A stretch of DNA of 5,742 nt from Actinomycetota bacterium (GTDB lineage: Bacteria > Actinomycetota > Actinomycetes > Actinomycetales > Microbacteriaceae): NCBI GenBank assembly GCA_018895315.1, contig JAHIOK010000174.1, forward strand, positions 1 to 5,742, given 5' to 3'. The notes below the pieces were generated by a model. It was not told the origin of the DNA. It worked only from the letters and a program-made list of their open reading frames with translations, and searched no databases. Made by a program: the position numbers and the translations under genes. Shown piece by piece: positions 1 through 5,725 of this stretch; the stretch's first letter is position 1, and each line of letters starts with the position of its first letter.

Positions 1-136
1 GGGTGCCGATCCCTGTGATCGTGCCTCCGACGACGAGAAGTGGAAGGAGGGCGCAGCAGCCGACCACGAGCAGTGCGGCGACGGCCCCAAGGAGCAGGCC
101 ACGGCCGCCTCGCTGGTCGTCCTGGTTGGGAGGCAT
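1..136 (-). CDS. Small membrane protein with Cys-Cys pair, probable mercury uptake protein (3' end outside window)
   Basis: This reading frame begins at an ATG at 136-134 and is still open at base 1, giving 45 residues. After a short polar head (about residues 1-12, with N, Q, D, D, R) comes a long hydrophobic stretch (about 14-37) that carries a vicinal pair Cys27-Cys28 in the context GCCALLPLL, then a glycine-rich turn (GGTITGIG). Cys-Cys in the first transmembrane helix followed closely by proline is the hallmark of the MerT/MerF/MerC group, which pass Hg(II) across the membrane to cytosolic MerA. A purine-rich Shine-Dalgarno (AGAGGA) lies about 10 nt upstream. It is the last visible gene of the merA-merB strand, 28 nt after the merB remnant, so it is probably cotranscribed. 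The family is inferred from motif and neighbours only; the rest of the protein is not visible, and an unrelated small membrane protein remains possible. Confidence 0.6.
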   Translation of the reverse strand, partial: MPPNQDDQRGGRGLLLGAVAALLVVGCCALLPLLVVGGTITGIGT

Positions 137-164
137 TGGTGTTCTGTCCTCTCGTGGTGCCGTC

Positions 165-537
165 TCAGCAGCAGGTCTCGGGACCGCAGCAGCTTCCAGA
201 CAGTTCGTCGGCACCGGTCCGGGGGCGCTCGAGCATCTCGGTGATCAGGGTGCTGCCAACCTCGAAGGCATCGGCGACCGTGAGGATTTGGGCCATCGGG
301 TGTTCCGTGAGCCATCCGGCGGCGTCCTCGCGGGAAGCGAAGTAGTGGACCTGGTTGCAGAACGAGGAGCGAATCGAGTGCATGGCCTCGGGGCTGACCA
401 AGGACACCACCGCGGTCGCCGGTTCCACGCTAGTGACACCGGCGGTCGAGTCGACGGTGACGCGGATCGTGTCGCCGCTGGCCGGGGAGATCGATTCGAC
501 CCGGGCGGGCCGATCGAGGAGCGGGCGAGGCTCCAGT
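165..537 (-). pseudogene. merB: merB remnant: C-terminal half of organomercurial lyase
   Basis: The translated frame matches the C-terminal half of alkylmercury lyase. It begins near LLDRPARVES, runs through VEPATAVVSLV and the signature SFCNQVHYFAS, and ends in LTVADAFEVG. The cysteine of SFC corresponds to Cys159 of the well-studied plasmid R831b enzyme, one of three residues that cleave the carbon-mercury bond. The other two, Cys96 and Asp99, lie in the missing half. About 100 N-terminal residues are absent: only 34 nt separate the first recognisable codon from the merA stop, and no ATG, GTG or TTG lies between them. The frame differs from that of merA, so this is not a MerA-MerB fusion. 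The tail carries two Cys pairs (SCCGPETCC). The likely history is an internal deletion removing the merB start. The product, if made at all, should not act as a lyase. The upstream edge is approximate. Confidence 0.8.
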
Positions 538-571
538 TTCTGATGGGGTGGATCCGCTGTCTGGCGCGCGG

Positions 572-1996
572 TCAGGCGCAGCAGGACAGCATCGACACAT
601 CGGTGGTGAAGGCCTTGGCGACGATCCGGATGCCTTCGGCCGTGGTCAGGTACGGGGCCCACGCGTCGGCGACCTCGGTGATGGTCTTGCCGAGGATGTG
701 GACACCTGCGGCGGCGAGTTCGCCGGCGTCCTTGGCGACCGCGGTCAGGCCGAGGATCTCGCCGGTGTCCGCGTTGGCGACCATCTTGATGAACCCGCGG
801 GTGTCCCGGTTCACCAGCGCGCGGGGCACGTACTCCAGTGGCAGGACACGGCAGTCGCAGCGGATCCCGGCCGCGATGACCTCCTTCTCGGTCATCCCGA
901 CCGCGCCGACGGCAGGGCTCGTGAATGTGACCCGCGGCATCCGCGTGTAGTCGACCGACGTGCTGGCGTCAGTGAAGGCGTTCTCGGCGACCAACGTGCC
1001 GTGCCGGGCTGCGACGTAGACGAACTCGGGGTGCCCGGTGACATCCCCAGCCGCCCAGACGCGAGGGTTGGAGGACTGCAACTGGTCGGTGACCACGACC
1101 TCTCCGGCCGCGCCGGTCTTCACTTGCACGGTCTCGAGGTTGAGCCCGTCGGTGACCGGGGCGCGGCCGAGCGCGACGAGGATCTCGTCGGCACGGAACT
1201 CCTGCACGCCGCCCGAGACCTCGGCCGCGGCGACGATCTGGCCGGTGCCCGGGTCGCGGGTGACGCGGGTGGGGATGGCGCGGCGGACCACTCGGATGCC
1301 CTCGTCGGCGAAGATTTCCTGCAACGCCTTGGAGACTTCCGGCTCCTCCTTCGACGCCAGCCGGGACCTCACCAGCAGAGTCACCTTCGAGCCGAGCCGG
1401 GCGAACAACTGTGCCATCTCCAGCGCCACATAGCCCCCGCCGAGCACCAGCAGCGAGTCAGGCACCTCGGACAGCTCCATCGCCGACGTCGAGGTGAGAA
1501 AGTCGACGCCGTCCAGCCCCTCGATGGCAGGAGCCCACGGGCGGGAGCCTGTGGCGATGAGGTAGTGGGCGGCCTCGATGGTTTCGACGGTGCCGTCCGC
1601 GGCGGTGACCTCGAGGACCGACGCATCCGGCGTGCCGGCGAACGCCGCCTCGCCCTGGCGGACCGGCCAGCCGTAGGCTTCTGCCACGTCGATGTACTTC
1701 TCACTCCGCATCGCCTCGACCAGGTCCTGCTTGCCACCCACCAGCCCGTGCATGTCTACCGGGCCAGCGGTGGCGGCGATCCCCGGGAACCGGGAGCCCG
1801 CATCCGCGGCCACGTGGCGGGCCTCGGCGGCCGCGAGCAGCGCCTTGGACGGAACGCACCCCGTGTTCACGCACGTGCCGCCCAACGTGCCGCGCTCGAT
1901 CATCACCACCGACTTTCCCAGTGTGGTGGCGCGGATCGCCGCGGCGAATGCCGCGCCACCCGACCCAATCACGGCCAGATCAAACCTCGATGGCAT
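572..1996 (-). CDS. merA: Mercuric reductase MerA (474 aa, no N-terminal metal-binding domain)
   Basis: Cytosolic flavoprotein of the pyridine nucleotide-disulfide oxidoreductase family that reduces Hg(II) to volatile Hg(0) with NADPH. Visible landmarks are the FAD-binding GSGGAAFAAA (residues 11-20), the redox pair GTCVNTGCVPSK (Cys42, Cys47), the NADPH-binding LGGGYVALEMA (185-195), the second FAD motif AAGD (315-318), and a C-terminal dimerisation domain ending in the vicinal Cys472-Cys473 that hands Hg(II) to the active site. This C-terminal CC separates MerA from lipoamide and glutathione reductases. The heavy-metal-associated domain found at the front of many MerAs is absent, which is common in shorter Gram-positive and actinobacterial forms. 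The start at 1996 has an excellent Shine-Dalgarno (GGGAGGAA, 7 nt spacing). The frame stays open up to 2149, but that extension would run back through the promoter. Transcribed from the MerR-type promoter at 2073-2042 and followed by the merB remnant. Confidence 0.97.
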   Translation of the reverse strand: MPSRFDLAVIGSGGAAFAAAIRATTLGKSVVMIERGTLGGTCVNTGCVPSKALLAAAEARHVAADAGSRFPGIAATAGPVDMHGLVGGKQDLVEAMRSEKYIDVAEAYGWPVRQGEAAFAGTPDASVLEVTAADGTVETIEAAHYLIATGSRPWAPAIEGLDGVDFLTSTSAMELSEVPDSLLVLGGGYVALEMAQLFARLGSKVTLLVRSRLASKEEPEVSKALQEIFADEGIRVVRRAIPTRVTRDPGTGQIVAAAEVSGGVQEFRADEILVALGRAPVTDGLNLETVQVKTGAAGEVVVTDQLQSSNPRVWAAGDVTGHPEFVYVAARHGTLVAENAFTDASTSVDYTRMPRVTFTSPAVGAVGMTEKEVIAAGIRCDCRVLPLEYVPRALVNRDTRGFIKMVANADTGEILGLTAVAKDAGELAAAGVHILGKTITEVADAWAPYLTTAEGIRIVAKAFTTDVSMLSCCA

Positions 1997-2001
1997 CCTT
2001 A

Positions 2002-2010
2002 TTCCTCCCT
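2002..2010 (-). promoter_or_regulatory. Ribosome binding site of merA
   Basis: On the minus strand the bases AGGGAGGAA precede the ATG at 1996, with 7 nt between the GGAGG core and the start codon. This near-perfect anti-16S match decides the start over upstream in-frame candidates such as the ATG at 2026, which has no comparable motif and would lie only about 9 nt from the expected transcript start. Confidence 0.85.
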
Positions 2011-2041
2011 GGACATCTTGGAACATCCCGCTGATACACTC

Positions 2042-2073
2042 ATCATGAACCTTCCACCACAGGGGAAGGTCAA
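2042..2073 (-). promoter_or_regulatory. MerR-type promoter and operator for merA
   Basis: Reading the minus strand, a -35 TTGACC (2073-2068) is followed by a 20-bp spacer and a -10-like CATGAT (2047-2042, 4 of 6 consensus matches). The spacer contains most of a perfect 7-bp dyad, ACCTTCC-N8-GGAAGGT (2049-2070 on the plus strand). Such overlong spacers (19-20 bp) filled with a dyad are characteristic of promoters that MerR-family activators open by untwisting DNA. The divergent merR starts about 40 bp away, the classical arrangement in which one regulator controls both directions. The dyad sequence is close to the ACCTTCC/GGAAGGT operator of copper-efflux promoters, rather than the Tn501 mer operator. 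Binding is inferred from layout. Confidence 0.85.
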
Positions 2074-2111
2074 GCACGAAATTTGCGACCAGCGAAAAGG
2101 GGGGGCGGGGA

Positions 2112-2501
2112 ATGCGGATCGGAGAGCTCGCCGACGCGGCCGGCACCACGGCGAAGACGTTGCGGTTCTACGAGGACCAGGGGCTCCTGCCGCCGGCCGG
2201 GCGCACGCCCAGCGGCTACCGCAACTACACCGCCGAGACCATCGCCCGAATCGACTTCATCCACCGCGGCCAAGCCGCTGGACTCACCCTCGCCCAGATC
2301 CAGCAGATCCTCCACATCCGCGACCACGGCCAAGCGCCCTGCAGCCACGTCCGCGACCTCCTCGACGCACGCCTCACCGATATCGACCAGCAGCTCAGGC
2401 AGCTCCACGACCTGCGCGACACCCTCGCCGGGCTCCGCGACCAGGCCGAGCACGTCGAGCCCGACACGTGCAGCTCGGATCAGGTCTGCCGCTATCTGTA
2501 G
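2112..2501 (+). CDS. merR: MerR-family metal-responsive regulator, probable mercury sensor
   Basis: A 129-residue MerR-family activator/repressor. The N-terminal winged helix-turn-helix is clear: MRIGELADAAG, then TLRFYEDQGLL and SGYRNYTAE (residues 1-45). A long dimerisation helix follows (about 80-115) and a short C-terminal metal-binding loop. Candidate ligands are Cys77 (in APCSH, aligned with Cys79 of ZntR and the first sensing Cys of MerR), Cys120 and Cys126. A Cys at the first position is typical of divalent-ion sensors (Hg, Zn, Pb, Cd), while copper sensors have Ser there. The loop between the last two Cys is five residues, shorter than the eight or so in ZntR and Tn501 MerR. The start has a G-rich ribosome site (AAAAGGGGGGG) a few bases upstream. 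It is divergent from merA across a shared operator, so mercury is the likely inducer, though the metal is inferred from context. Many actinobacterial mer loci instead use an ArsR-type MerR. Confidence 0.9.
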   Translation: MRIGELADAAGTTAKTLRFYEDQGLLPPAGRTPSGYRNYTAETIARIDFIHRGQAAGLTLAQIQQILHIRDHGQAPCSHVRDLLDARLTDIDQQLRQLHDLRDTLAGLRDQAEHVEPDTCSSDQVCRYL

Positions 2502-2575
2502 CCAAGCCCGGGGGTCTGTCCGATAATTCAGGCAGTCCCACTGGAGGCGCAAGCGTAGCGGGAGGCCATTGGTGC
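2502..2575. other. Intergenic boundary between the mer locus and the recombination module
   Basis: These 74 bases separate two convergent genes, merR and the zinc-ribbon protein. They start with a C/G run and a GGGGGTCTGTCCGATAA string (2510-2526), then two copies of GGAGGC about 18 bp apart (near 2543 and 2561). No strong hairpin followed by a T-tract is visible, so no terminator can be called. The G-run followed by TCTG resembles the outer end of Tn3-family inverted repeats, but no partner copy was seen in the window. As the 3' flank of the recombination module, this is also where an element end or attachment site would be expected. Confidence 0.4.
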
Positions 2576-4531
2576 TCAGGTCGAGGTTGAGCGCAGCGCG
2601 GGATAGTCGGACCATTCGCCCCCGGAGAGGCGTGCCCAGGCGGCAGCTGATGACGCCGTGATGCCGAGCAGGTCGGACACGATTCGAGGATGCAGTTGTC
2701 GGGTGAGGTCCATCAGCGCGGTGACACGAGCGCTGCCGGCGAGGAGTCCTTCTTGACGGAGTCGACGGCTGAGCGGCCCGGGGGTGATCGGTCGGCCCGG
2801 GTTCCTGCCCGGGAAGAGCCAAGTGTCGGAGCGGTTGCCGTCGAGCAGCTGGACCATTGCTTCGGCGAGGACTTCGGGCAGCTCGATCGGTTCAGTTCCG
2901 ACCGTCAGCGTCATGGGGCGCGCGGTCGTATCGACTTGTGCGCGGGTGATCGCTGCGATGCGGGTCAGGTGGAGCCCGTAGAACAGGACGAGCAATCCGC
3001 TGACTCGCGTCACGGGATCCATGTCGTCTCGCGTGATGAACGCGCGTGCCATCGTCCACCGATGGTCGGCGGCGTAGTCGCGCCCTTCGAGGCGATGGCT
3101 GCGGAACTCGACCCGGAGGCGGCTCAGGCGGTGCCGTCGCAGCCACCGGGTGAACGGCGCGAGGGCATCCCGTTGTGAGGGCGAACCGGTGAGGAAGCCG
3201 TCGAGAGATCGCTGCGGGTATGTCGTCAGCGTTTCGCCGCTCGCGCGGATCTGCTGCAGGAGGGCCGCGCACCGCTTCAGCGCCGCACGCACCTTCTGAT
3301 AGGTGGAGCCGGATCGGACGGCCGTAGCTGGTCTGCCCCTGAGTGATCTGCCCGACGGCAGCAGCTCCCAGGTGCAGTACCGCCGTAGGAGGAGCCGGTC
3401 CTCGGGATGGGGGACGGTCGGAAGCCACCGTTGGAACCAGTGCTCGAACCTCGCCGCTTGGATGTCGAAATCGGGCAGCACGCCTGAGCGGATGAGGAGC
3501 GAGAGCAGGAATGCCACGGACTGGCCGGCGTGCGCTCTGGTCATGATCGCGTCCGCGGTGAGGGGCAGCGTGCCATCGGCGAGCTCACGGAGGACGACCG
3601 CACAGCGGCTCTTGTACAGCCACCGCTCGAGGGAGATCGCACTGCCGTGGTGCGTCACCAGATACTCCGCGAGCGGGTGCAGCTCGGGGCGGATCTCTCC
3701 GCTGTCGTCAGCAAGCAGTTGCTGGATGGCGATAGGTCGCCGGCACTCTACGCATAGCCGGTGCTTGCGCACCTCTTCGATCGTCCCGCATCCCGGGCAT
3801 GCCATCGTCACGGGAGCTCCTGCGCACTCGGCGCAGACCTTGTGCCCATTCATGAAGCCAGTGAGGAACACCTTCCGCCCGCACTCCGGGCACGGCTGGG
3901 GGCGTCGCATCGCGTAGTAGCAGCGGGCGCAGACCCGTCGGCCGTCCAGGTGCGTCGCTACGCGGCCCGGCTCCCCGCAGAGCTCGCACATCTTGACCGG
4001 CGCGGTGTAGCACGCGAGACAGACGAGCGCGGGGCGACGGACGATAATCGTGGCGTTCTGCCCGCATCGCGAGCAGTCGCCGAACGACCGCGGATCGGCT
4101 CGCCAGCAGTCCCGGCAGAACCGTTGCCCATCGACGGTGCGCTGCACGGGCTGAACTCGTCCGCATCTGGCACACGCGACCGATCGGGCATTCCGTTCAC
4201 AGCGCGAGCAGTGGCGACCGCCGGTCTGCGTCTTGTGAGGCATCCGAACGGCACGTCCACAGGAATCGCATGTAGGCAAGACGACCCGCCCGGCACCCTC
4301 GTTCACGAGAGCGTGGGCCAGATCCTGCACCGTCACCGGTACGTTCCGGTGTCGCCCTTCGAGGACTCCAGGTTGTTTGAGGAGTGCGAGTTCGAGACGC
4401 CGTTGGGTGAGCGGCACGGGTGCGACTTCAGCCACGATCTCAACAAGGCGCTCCACCGGGATCTCCGGCGCGATCGCGTGGACGAGCCCGGCGACCTCAG
4501 CAACCCTGGGCTCCTGCGGAGGCTTCGCCAC
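2576..4531 (-). CDS. Zinc-ribbon protein with degenerate tyrosine-recombinase-like C-terminal domain (651 aa)
   Basis: A 651-residue protein in three parts. Residues 1-85 form a helical N-terminal region. Residues 88-263 hold twelve CxxC knuckles (CDSC, CSRC, CARC, CRDC, CSRC, CLAC, CELC, CARC, CPEC, CAEC, CPGC, CVEC), best read as six tandem zinc ribbons. Residues 280-651 resemble the core-binding and catalytic folds of tyrosine recombinases: a box-I-like GLHLTRIAAITRAQVD with Arg524, a WLFPGRNPGRPIT strand, then a helical end. The catalytic HxxR, GH and nucleophilic Tyr are not recognisable at the expected places (ARVTALMDL, LGIT, and Trp632 where the Tyr should be). The protein is therefore probably a DNA-binding partner rather than a strand-cutting enzyme. 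The start is GTG, 6 nt after the stop of the upstream helix-turn-helix gene, suggesting coupled translation; the start codon is uncertain. The function is not established: recognition of element ends or targets is an inference from the neighbours. Confidence 0.8.
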   Translation of the reverse strand: MAKPPQEPRVAEVAGLVHAIAPEIPVERLVEIVAEVAPVPLTQRRLELALLKQPGVLEGRHRNVPVTVQDLAHALVNEGAGRVVLPTCDSCGRAVRMPHKTQTGGRHCSRCERNARSVACARCGRVQPVQRTVDGQRFCRDCWRADPRSFGDCSRCGQNATIIVRRPALVCLACYTAPVKMCELCGEPGRVATHLDGRRVCARCYYAMRRPQPCPECGRKVFLTGFMNGHKVCAECAGAPVTMACPGCGTIEEVRKHRLCVECRRPIAIQQLLADDSGEIRPELHPLAEYLVTHHGSAISLERWLYKSRCAVVLRELADGTLPLTADAIMTRAHAGQSVAFLLSLLIRSGVLPDFDIQAARFEHWFQRWLPTVPHPEDRLLLRRYCTWELLPSGRSLRGRPATAVRSGSTYQKVRAALKRCAALLQQIRASGETLTTYPQRSLDGFLTGSPSQRDALAPFTRWLRRHRLSRLRVEFRSHRLEGRDYAADHRWTMARAFITRDDMDPVTRVSGLLVLFYGLHLTRIAAITRAQVDTTARPMTLTVGTEPIELPEVLAEAMVQLLDGNRSDTWLFPGRNPGRPITPGPLSRRLRQEGLLAGSARVTALMDLTRQLHPRIVSDLLGITASSAAAWARLSGGEWSDYPALRSTST

Positions 4532-4537
4532 CGCGGC

Positions 4538-4873
4538 CTACTTCGAGCGCGGGCGACGGATCGTGGCCCGCACGGGCCGCAGATCGCCGATCGCACCCCG
4601 CGTCGCCTCTTCACCCACCGCGACCGGGGCCGCAGCCTCCCGGCGGGTGACCTGCACGAGGTCGTCGAGCGAGCACTCCAACGCGTCGCACAGCGCGGCG
4701 AGCACGTCGATGCGAACCCGCTGCGGTGCTTGCGTCACCAGTCGGTACACCTGTTCCCGGGACAGGTCGACGCCCCGCTCCTCGAGCAACGGCTTCAGCT
4801 TGGAGGTCTGGAAGATCCCGCGCGAGGCCATCACGCTGCGGAGGCTCCATGCGGTCTCGAGCTCAACGGTCAT
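4538..4873 (-). CDS. Small Cro/C1-type helix-turn-helix protein (111 aa)
   Basis: A 111-residue protein whose residues 10-76 form a Cro/C1-like helix-turn-helix domain. The pattern is LRSVMASRGI, KLKPLLEERG, LSREQVYRLVT, then RIDVLAALCDALECSLDDLVQV, which is the RI-x-LxxLCxALxCxxxDLL ending of the HTH_26-type Xre subgroup. A basic tail (about 98-111, several Arg and a final Lys) may add DNA contacts. The ATG at 4873 overlaps the end of the integrase frame by 11 nt and has a strong Shine-Dalgarno (GAAGGAG, 6 nt spacing), so it is translated with the integrase. The zinc-ribbon gene starts 6 nt after its stop. A role as regulator or directionality factor of the recombination module is likely from context, but neither its operator nor a target can be seen. 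Confidence 0.85.
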   Translation of the reverse strand: MTVELETAWSLRSVMASRGIFQTSKLKPLLEERGVDLSREQVYRLVTQAPQRVRIDVLAALCDALECSLDDLVQVTRREAAAPVAVGEEATRGAIGDLRPVRATIRRPRSK

Positions 4874-5159
4874 CTGCTTCTCCTTCGATGAGGGCCTTCA
4901 ATGCGTCCGCGAGTACCCGGTTCTTGAAGTCCGAGCTGACGGAGGCGTAGATCGAGGTCGTCGAAGCATGCATGTGCCCGACCTGCTCCTGGACGAATCG
5001 GTCGGCGTAGCCGAACTCGAGCAGGTGCGTCACGTACGAATGCCGGAGGCTGTGCAGAGTCAGGGCCTTTGACAAGCCGGCCTCGTCCCGCAGCTCCGCG
5101 AACCGCCGGTCGAGATAGCCGGCCGACAGTCGGGTGCGGCGTTCCGTCACCCACAGCGC
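4863..5159 (-). pseudogene. Tyrosine integrase, C-terminal catalytic fragment (5' truncated)
   Basis: About 98 residues matching the C-terminal end of a tyrosine recombinase. The fragment opens with ALWVTERRTR and contains box II LHSLRHSYVTHLLEFG (the HxxR His and Arg), the QVGHMHASTTSIYASVS motif with the second-box His, and the nucleophilic Tyr encoded at 4949-4947. The core-binding domain, the box-I Arg and the catalytic Lys region are missing, roughly the first 250 or more residues of a usual integrase. The recognisable homology stops at about 5159, exactly where the response-regulator fragment starts on the other strand. An ATG at 5189 keeps the frame open, but the ten codons it adds lie antisense to the response regulator and look accidental. 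It overlaps the helix-turn-helix gene by 11 nt. It should be unable to recombine DNA alone. The family is certain; the upstream edge is good to a few bases. Confidence 0.85.
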
Positions 5160-5164
5160 GTCAA

Positions 5165-5620
5165 GACGGTATCCACGCCACCCGCGCAATTGTCGACGGC
5201 GGGCTGCGGAGCCGCGTGATCGTACTCACGACGTTCGACTTGGACGAGTACGCCTTCGGGGCACTCCGCGCGGGGGCGAGTGCGTTCCTCGTCAAAACTG
5301 CGACACACCAAGAACTCGTGGACGCCGTACGCGTCGTCGCTCGAGGCGATGCCATCGTGACGCCCCGCATCACACGGCAGCTCATCGACGCCTACACCGG
5401 CCGCGACCAGCCCGTCCCGGGCGGACAGGGCCTCTCGGTTCTGTCCCCCCGAGAACGCGACGTTTTCAACGCGATCGCGCTCGGCCTCTCCAACGGCGAG
5501 ATCAGCCAGGCACTGCATCTCTCACCCGCAACGGTGAAGACGCATATCAACCGAATCTTCGCCAAGCTCGGCGTCCGCGACCGCGTGCAGGCTGTGATTC
5601 TTGCCCACCAGCTCGGGTAG
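5165..5620 (+). pseudogene. LuxR/NarL-family response regulator, 5' truncated
   Basis: About 152 residues matching the latter part of a NarL/FixJ-type two-component response regulator. The receiver domain enters at DGIHATRAIV, just after the place where the phospho-accepting Asp would be, and retains VIVLTTFDLDEYAFGALRAG with the conserved Thr and FLVK with the conserved Lys. The output domain is complete: LSPRERDVFNAIALGLSNGEI followed by LSPATVKTHINRIFAKLGVRDR, a classic GerE/LuxR helix-turn-helix. The acidic pocket and phospho-acceptor Asp are lost, so it cannot be regulated by phosphorylation. The open frame continues upstream to 5069, but that part is antisense to the integrase fragment and has no receiver-domain features. 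No partner histidine kinase is visible in the window. Residual DNA-binding expression from an internal start cannot be excluded. Confidence 0.85.
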
Positions 5621-5725
5621 ACCATCGGTGGTCAAGCGAACTGATGCGCGAACGCGACGGGGCTGAGCCCTAGACGCCGCGGTGCCGAAGTGAGACACTT
5701 CTCTGTTCTACTTCGGGAGGTCACC
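5621..5725. other. Intergenic region with small hairpins and an inverted repeat
   Basis: A stretch of about 105 bases between the response-regulator stop and the next start codon. Beginning at the last base of the stop codon is a 5-bp stem with a TCGG loop (GACCA/TGGTC, 5620-5633), and GGGC-TGA-GCCC lies at 5660-5670. Neither has a T-tract, so neither is a confident terminator. The right half carries nested inverted repeats near the next gene. No clear -35/-10 promoter pair was found. Confidence 0.5.
5685..5716. repeat. Nested inverted repeats upstream of the last gene
   Basis: CCGAAGT (5685-5691) pairs with ACTTCGG (5710-5716) across 18 bases. Within it, GAAGTG-AGA-CACTTC (5687-5701) makes a tight alternative hairpin. 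The two pairings share the left arm and exclude each other. The right arm abuts the ribosome site (GGGAGG, 5715-5720). It could be an operator, a translation-controlling leader or the terminal repeat of an insertion element whose first gene begins at 5726. The sequence alone does not decide. Confidence 0.55.

Noticed and set aside
3..950. 315-codon open frame on the plus strand
   Set aside because: It lies opposite the merB remnant and the 3' end of merA, which have clear family motifs; its composition is low-complexity with no motif.
1997..2149. 51-residue N-terminal extension of MerA
   Set aside because: The frame is open, but it would run through the promoter dyad and into merR antisense, has no metal-binding CxxC, and the start at 1996 has a far better ribosome site.
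548..2590. 680-codon open frame on the plus strand
   Set aside because: It is antisense to merA over nearly all its length, is Arg/Gly/Asp-rich with no domain, and reads across the mer operator and merR in another frame; a GC-driven shadow.
2070..2822. 250-codon minus-strand frame across merR and the zinc-ribbon gene end
   Set aside because: It overlaps two well-supported genes in other frames and has no recognisable domain.
3761..4891. 376-codon open frame on the plus strand
   Set aside because: It is antisense to the zinc-ribbon array and the helix-turn-helix gene; its His/Arg/Leu-rich content is the mirror of those codons.
5069..5164. N-terminal extension of the response regulator
   Set aside because: It is antisense to the integrase box II region and lacks receiver-domain features; the apparent fusion is created by the junction.
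5620..5670. Rho-independent terminators after the response regulator
   Set aside because: Two small GC hairpins exist, but stems are only 4-5 bp and no T-tract follows.
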